The notes under the pieces were generated by a model, which was not told where the DNA came from, searched no databases, and saw nothing but the letters and a program-made list of their open reading frames with translations. A DNA stretch of 17,820 bases from Nitratifractor sp. (GTDB lineage: Bacteria > Campylobacterota > Campylobacteria > Campylobacterales > Sulfurovaceae), in contig JANTGQ010000009.1 in the NCBI GenBank assembly GCA_024762845.1, positions 1-17,820 on the forward strand. Reading direction: 5' to 3'. A program made the translations under genes and the position numbers. Within the stretch, counting starts at the first letter, position 1, and the number at the start of each line of letters is the position of its first letter. This document shows, piece after piece, positions 15,673 to 17,820 of this stretch.

Positions 15673-15691
15673 CATTTCAAGGAGAGAGAGT

Positions 15692-15982
15692 ATGAATCCA
15701 GTAAAAAAAAGTCAAAAAGAGAAGGCAGTTGTTCGTATGGAAGAGGGGTATATGCGCGCTACAATCCCTTACTCAAGTGTCGAATATCGTAATTTAGTGC
15801 TCTCTATTGTAAGCAATATTACTAAAGAGACCAAACTACACCCAGAGTGTATAGAGAGACAGGACACCGCTACTAAAGGTTTTATTACTGTTGAATTTTC
15901 TGGTGAAGAGTATATGCATAGAGATTCAGGAGATTATATTACTAAACTGCTGCATACATTAGACATTGACTATACAGATTAA
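15692..15982 (+). CDS. Hypothetical protein, 96 residues
   Basis: I do not recognise this family. The protein is soluble, mixed in charge (basic first 12 residues, acidic C-terminus), has a single Cys (in HPECIERQ) and no membrane segment or signal peptide. The predicted alternation (TKGFITVEF strand, then a helix around DYITKLLHTLDI) suggests a small alpha-beta fold. A strong AAGGAGAGAGAG site just before the ATG and codon use like its neighbours support a real, well-translated gene. It is monocistronic: a mobile element lies upstream and a hairpin terminator follows. I infer no function. Confidence 0.8.
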   Translation: MNPVKKSQKEKAVVRMEEGYMRATIPYSSVEYRNLVLSIVSNITKETKLHPECIERQDTATKGFITVEFSGEEYMHRDSGDYITKLLHTLDIDYTD

Positions 15983-16003
15983 ATCGGTTTCAAACCACTA
16001 AAT

Positions 16004-16026
16004 TTGGGTAGTCTTAAACTACCCAA
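16004..16026. terminator. Bidirectional hairpin between convergent genes
   Basis: TTGGGTAGT and ACTACCCAA form a perfect 9-bp stem with a CTTAA loop, 22 bases after one stop codon and 5 bases from the other. Neither side has a long U-run, so termination strength is uncertain, but the position between convergent genes fits a shared terminator. Confidence 0.65.
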
Positions 16027-16030
16027 CTAG

Positions 16031-16369
16031 CTACTTTTGAGTATTTTTATATATTGCAAATAGTAAGAAGATTACTAATGCACCAAGAATTGTGCTCACA
16101 ATATCGTTAAACATTGCACTTAAACCGCTAAAGAACCCGGCATTCCCCATTGTTGATAAACCATTAACTACCGCAGTTATCAACCCAACAATAACTGTTG
16201 CAGTAACAATTATCTCACCAAAATCTAAAACAAGAGTTCTAATTTTTTCAGTACTCTTTTGTAAAAAGTTCATACACTTTTTATAGTATGAACCTGTTTT
16301 TTTTCCAGCTTCTTTCGCTGCATCTTCAACTTTCTCTGCCACCTCTTCAACTTTTTGTTTTGGCTCCAT
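16031..16369 (-). CDS. Small two-helix membrane protein with charged N-terminus
   Basis: A 112-residue protein of unknown function. The first 35 residues are rich in Lys, Glu and Ala and look like an amphipathic helix (VEEVAEKVEDAAKEAGKK). Two hydrophobic segments follow at about 51-70 and 88-107, joined by a Gly/Ser/Met-rich linker, and the C-terminus is short and basic. The organisation vaguely recalls small DUF4282-like membrane proteins, but I cannot assign it. The ATG follows AGAGG by five bases, and a TATAAT-like box lies at 16400-16405 on the minus strand. It is monocistronic and convergent with the 96-residue gene. Confidence 0.78.
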   Translation of the reverse strand: MEPKQKVEEVAEKVEDAAKEAGKKTGSYYKKCMNFLQKSTEKIRTLVLDFGEIIVTATVIVGLITAVVNGLSTMGNAGFFSGLSAMFNDIVSTILGALVIFLLFAIYKNTQK

Positions 16370-16519
16370 ACCAACCTCTTTTGATAAATTTACACTACTA
16401 TTATATTTATTATTTATTAATAAAAATTAAAAAAATGTCATATTGTATAAAAAAGTAACAATTTTCCATCTATGAAGCTATATAAATAGCAGTGATGAAC
16501 TTCGGTTGCAAACTCCAGC

Positions 16520-16726
16520 TTAAATATCTACACCATCCCAAAACTCTTCGTTACTAAAACTCGTTAACTTGTTTTCGTTCTCTAGGTTGTTCTCGAGTAA
16601 CTCTTTCTCTATCTGAGCAAAGTAGCTTTCAAGAGCCTCTTGTAAAATTTGGTTGGAATCTTTTTTTAAAAGTTGACTATAGAGTTCAATCTGCTCTATA
16701 GTCGAAGTTGGGAGTTTAAATTGCAT
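16520..16726 (-). CDS. Small ribbon-helix-helix-like protein coupled to yebC
   Basis: A 68-residue acidic protein. Its N-terminal half (MQFKLP strand, then STIEQIELYSQLLKK and SNQILQEALESYF helices) has the strand-helix-helix pattern of CopG/antitoxin-type DNA-binding proteins; the second half is an acidic, probably flexible tail ending FWDGVDI. Such a layout is common in antitoxins, but no toxin-like ORF follows in the 150 bases downstream. The ATG overlaps the yebC stop as TAATG, so its translation probably depends on ribosomes finishing yebC. The assignment rests on pattern only; an unrelated small helical protein is possible. Confidence 0.7.
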   Translation of the reverse strand: MQFKLPTSTIEQIELYSQLLKKDSNQILQEALESYFAQIEKELLENNLENENKLTSFSNEEFWDGVDI

Positions 16727-17469
16727 TATGCTAAATTGGTAAAGACTTTTTGTACATCGTCATCATCTTCTAATTTCTCAATTAACGACTCTATCTCCTC
16801 AAGCTGCTCTTCATCTGTTATCTCAACAGGGGTTGTTGGAATATACTCGATATTGGCTTTGTTAATCTCGATACCCTTCTCTTCTATAGCTTTAGAGAGC
16901 TCACCAAAACTAGCAAACTCACCATAGATTCTTAGAATATCTTTATCTTCACCATGCTCTTGAGGCTCTTTATCCTCTTCTATCTCTTCAAGACCAAAAT
17001 CAATAAGCTCAAGCTCAAGCTCTTCAATATCTATGCTATCACTTTTATCAAACTCTAAAACAGCTTTTTTACTAAAGATGTAGTTTAAAGAGCCAGATGT
17101 CAGCATCTCTGCCCCGCCCTTTTTTAAAATAGCGCGTACATTTGCAACTGTTCTTGTGTTATTATCTGTCGCACAGCTAATAATCATCTGTACTCCATGG
17201 TGCGCTTTTGCTTCGTAGATTATCTCTTTAATATCAGCAGCATCTTTATTAAAAGCTCTTTTTATTGCCGCCTCGATATTATCTTTTGGCATATTTTGTG
17301 CTTTTGCATTGGCAATTGCCGTTCTTAGTTTAGAGTTCATCTCAGGGTCTGGACTACCACCCTCTTTTGCTGCAATTGTTATCATTTTCCCAAGCTTAGG
17401 AAACAGTTTAGACATTGTCCCCCATCGTTTCATCTTTGCGGCTTTTCTATACTCAAACGCTCTACCCAT
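16726..17469 (-). CDS. yebC: YebC/PmpR-family (TACO1-like) regulatory protein
   Basis: A 247-residue member of the YebC/TACO1 family. Members were first described as DNA-binding regulators and have since been linked to translation of proline-rich or otherwise stalling sequences on the ribosome. The opening GRAFEYRKAAKMKRWGTMSK, then KEGGSPDPEMNSKLRTAI and MPKDNIEAAIKRAF, are diagnostic of domain 1. The acidic middle and the TPVEITDEEQ...LEDDDDVQKVFTNL ending form domains 2 and 3. TTGGAG lies before the ATG and a TATAAT box at 17493-17498 on the minus strand. The next gene is coupled through TAATG. Confidence 0.95.
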   Translation of the reverse strand: MGRAFEYRKAAKMKRWGTMSKLFPKLGKMITIAAKEGGSPDPEMNSKLRTAIANAKAQNMPKDNIEAAIKRAFNKDAADIKEIIYEAKAHHGVQMIISCATDNNTRTVANVRAILKKGGAEMLTSGSLNYIFSKKAVLEFDKSDSIDIEELELELIDFGLEEIEEDKEPQEHGEDKDILRIYGEFASFGELSKAIEEKGIEINKANIEYIPTTPVEITDEEQLEEIESLIEKLEDDDDVQKVFTNLA

Positions 17470-17492
17470 TATTGCTCCAATAATTTTTTCTA

Positions 17493-17498
17493 ATTATA
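17493..17498 (-). promoter_or_regulatory. Candidate minus-10 box for yebC
   Basis: TATAAT on the minus strand in the context TTAGGTATAATTAG, 24 bases before the yebC ATG, in the 66-base gap after the preceding gene. No clear minus-35 is seen. Confidence 0.45.
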
Positions 17499-17535
17499 CC
17501 TAACACCTAGTTAAAAGTTATACAACATAGTTATC

Positions 17536-17820
17536 TTATAGAATATCTTTCTTTAGACGTTCAAACGCCTCTTGTAACTCTTCTTTACTCGGTTTTTCAT
17601 TTAAATCGATATAGTAACTATAGAGCAGTTTAAAACCATTTCTCACTTCTAATTTAAGATAGGCTGTCGGAAAACTGCTGGTACTTTTTTGTGCAACATT
17701 AAATCTACTGTTGCATACTATGCCAGACTTATAAGAGAGTTCAAGGGTGTTGTTGCAACTGTCATCAAACCTATAGAGTTCTTTTAACTCTTTCTCAAGG
17801 ACACCCTCTTTTGCAGGGTG
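17536..17820 (-). CDS. Hypothetical protein, C-terminal part
   Basis: An open frame enters from the right edge on the minus strand and ends at TAA (17538-17536), giving 94 residues. It ends KPSKEELQEAFERLKKDIL, a charged helix. Two Cys are present (SCNNTLELSYK and VCNSRF), and the middle looks beta-rich (TAYLKLEVR, FKLLYSYYID). I do not recognise the family. A secreted or periplasmic beta-rich protein is possible, but the N-terminus is missing. It lies 66 bases upstream of yebC on the same strand. Confidence 0.65.
   Translation of the reverse strand, partial: HPAKEGVLEKELKELYRFDDSCNNTLELSYKSGIVCNSRFNVAQKSTSSFPTAYLKLEVRNGFKLLYSYYIDLNEKPSKEELQEAFERLKKDIL

Larger units (their letters stand above)
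15373..15691. other. Intergenic region holding the longer TTAA-type element
   Basis: No gene is apparent in these 319 bases. Most is the inverted-repeat element at 15398-15594. The remaining 97 bases carry the palindrome TCAGCGCTGA (15601-15610), a second dyad at 15646-15672 and a strong AAGGAGAG ribosome binding site for the next gene. Confidence 0.6.

Noticed and set aside
15986..15996. GGTTTCAAACC palindrome after the 96-residue gene as a terminator
   Set aside because: A one-base loop cannot form a stable hairpin; the 9-bp stem at 16004-16026 is the better candidate.
16477..16490. Small palindrome GCTATATAAATAGC downstream of the RHH-like gene as a terminator
   Set aside because: The 5-bp AT-rich stem is weak and lacks a following U-run on the relevant strand.
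16370..16519. Possible toxin gene paired with the RHH-like protein
   Set aside because: The 150 bases are AT-rich and contain no frame of useful length on either strand.

Overview
The window looks like chromosomal DNA from a Campylobacterota (Epsilonproteobacteria) bacterium, probably an AT-rich Sulfurovum/Sulfurimonas-type lineage. This rests on the protein style (GyrA with Asn at the quinolone-pocket position as in Helicobacter, the YebC and TruB variants), on the conserved uvrD-truB-ispE-smpB cluster and on the CcoI-type ATPase. It is a judgement from sequence reading only; no database search was possible. Most of the window is housekeeping genes in short, tightly packed operons.

Layout. 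1-443 (minus): N-terminus of a CcoI/FixI-type heavy-metal P-type ATPase with a TTG start. 622-1524 (minus): a LysR-type regulator. 1525-1929: a long AT-rich intergenic region ending in a small TTAA-flanked inverted-repeat element. 1930-6160 (plus): uvrD/pcrA, truB, ispE, smpB. 6246-11307 (minus, transcribed from the right): gyrA, asd, yqhA-like, hemE, joined by short overlaps and closed by a hairpin terminator. 11360-11622: a non-coding MITE with long terminal inverted repeats and a TTA duplication, wedged between gyrA and tcdA. 11591-13047 (minus): surE then tcdA. 13159-15372 (plus): greA, argC and an LpxH-like phosphoesterase. 15373-15691: a second, larger copy of the TTAA-flanked element. 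15692-15982 (plus): a 96-residue unknown protein. 16004-16026: a bidirectional hairpin. 16031-16369 (minus): a small two-helix membrane protein. 16520-17469 (minus): yebC coupled to a small ribbon-helix-helix-like protein. 17536-17820 (minus): the C-terminus of an unknown protein.

The genes cover repair and DNA topology (uvrD, gyrA), tRNA modification and ribosome rescue (truB, tcdA, smpB), transcript elongation and regulation (greA, yebC, LysR), isoprenoid, heme, aspartate-family and arginine biosynthesis (ispE, hemE, asd, argC), lipid A synthesis (lpxH-like) and nucleotide dephosphorylation (surE).

I found no defence system, CRISPR array, phage or transposase gene. The most interesting content is in the gaps: two unrelated families of miniature inverted-repeat elements, with decayed ends elsewhere. 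One copy has supplied the stop codon and last residues of tcdA and also the upstream edge of the gyrA promoter. Another lies directly before uvrD. A 35-bp palindrome resembling two fused ends abuts the ribosome binding site of the metal ATPase. csrA, which usually sits between truB and ispE in relatives, is absent from that spot.
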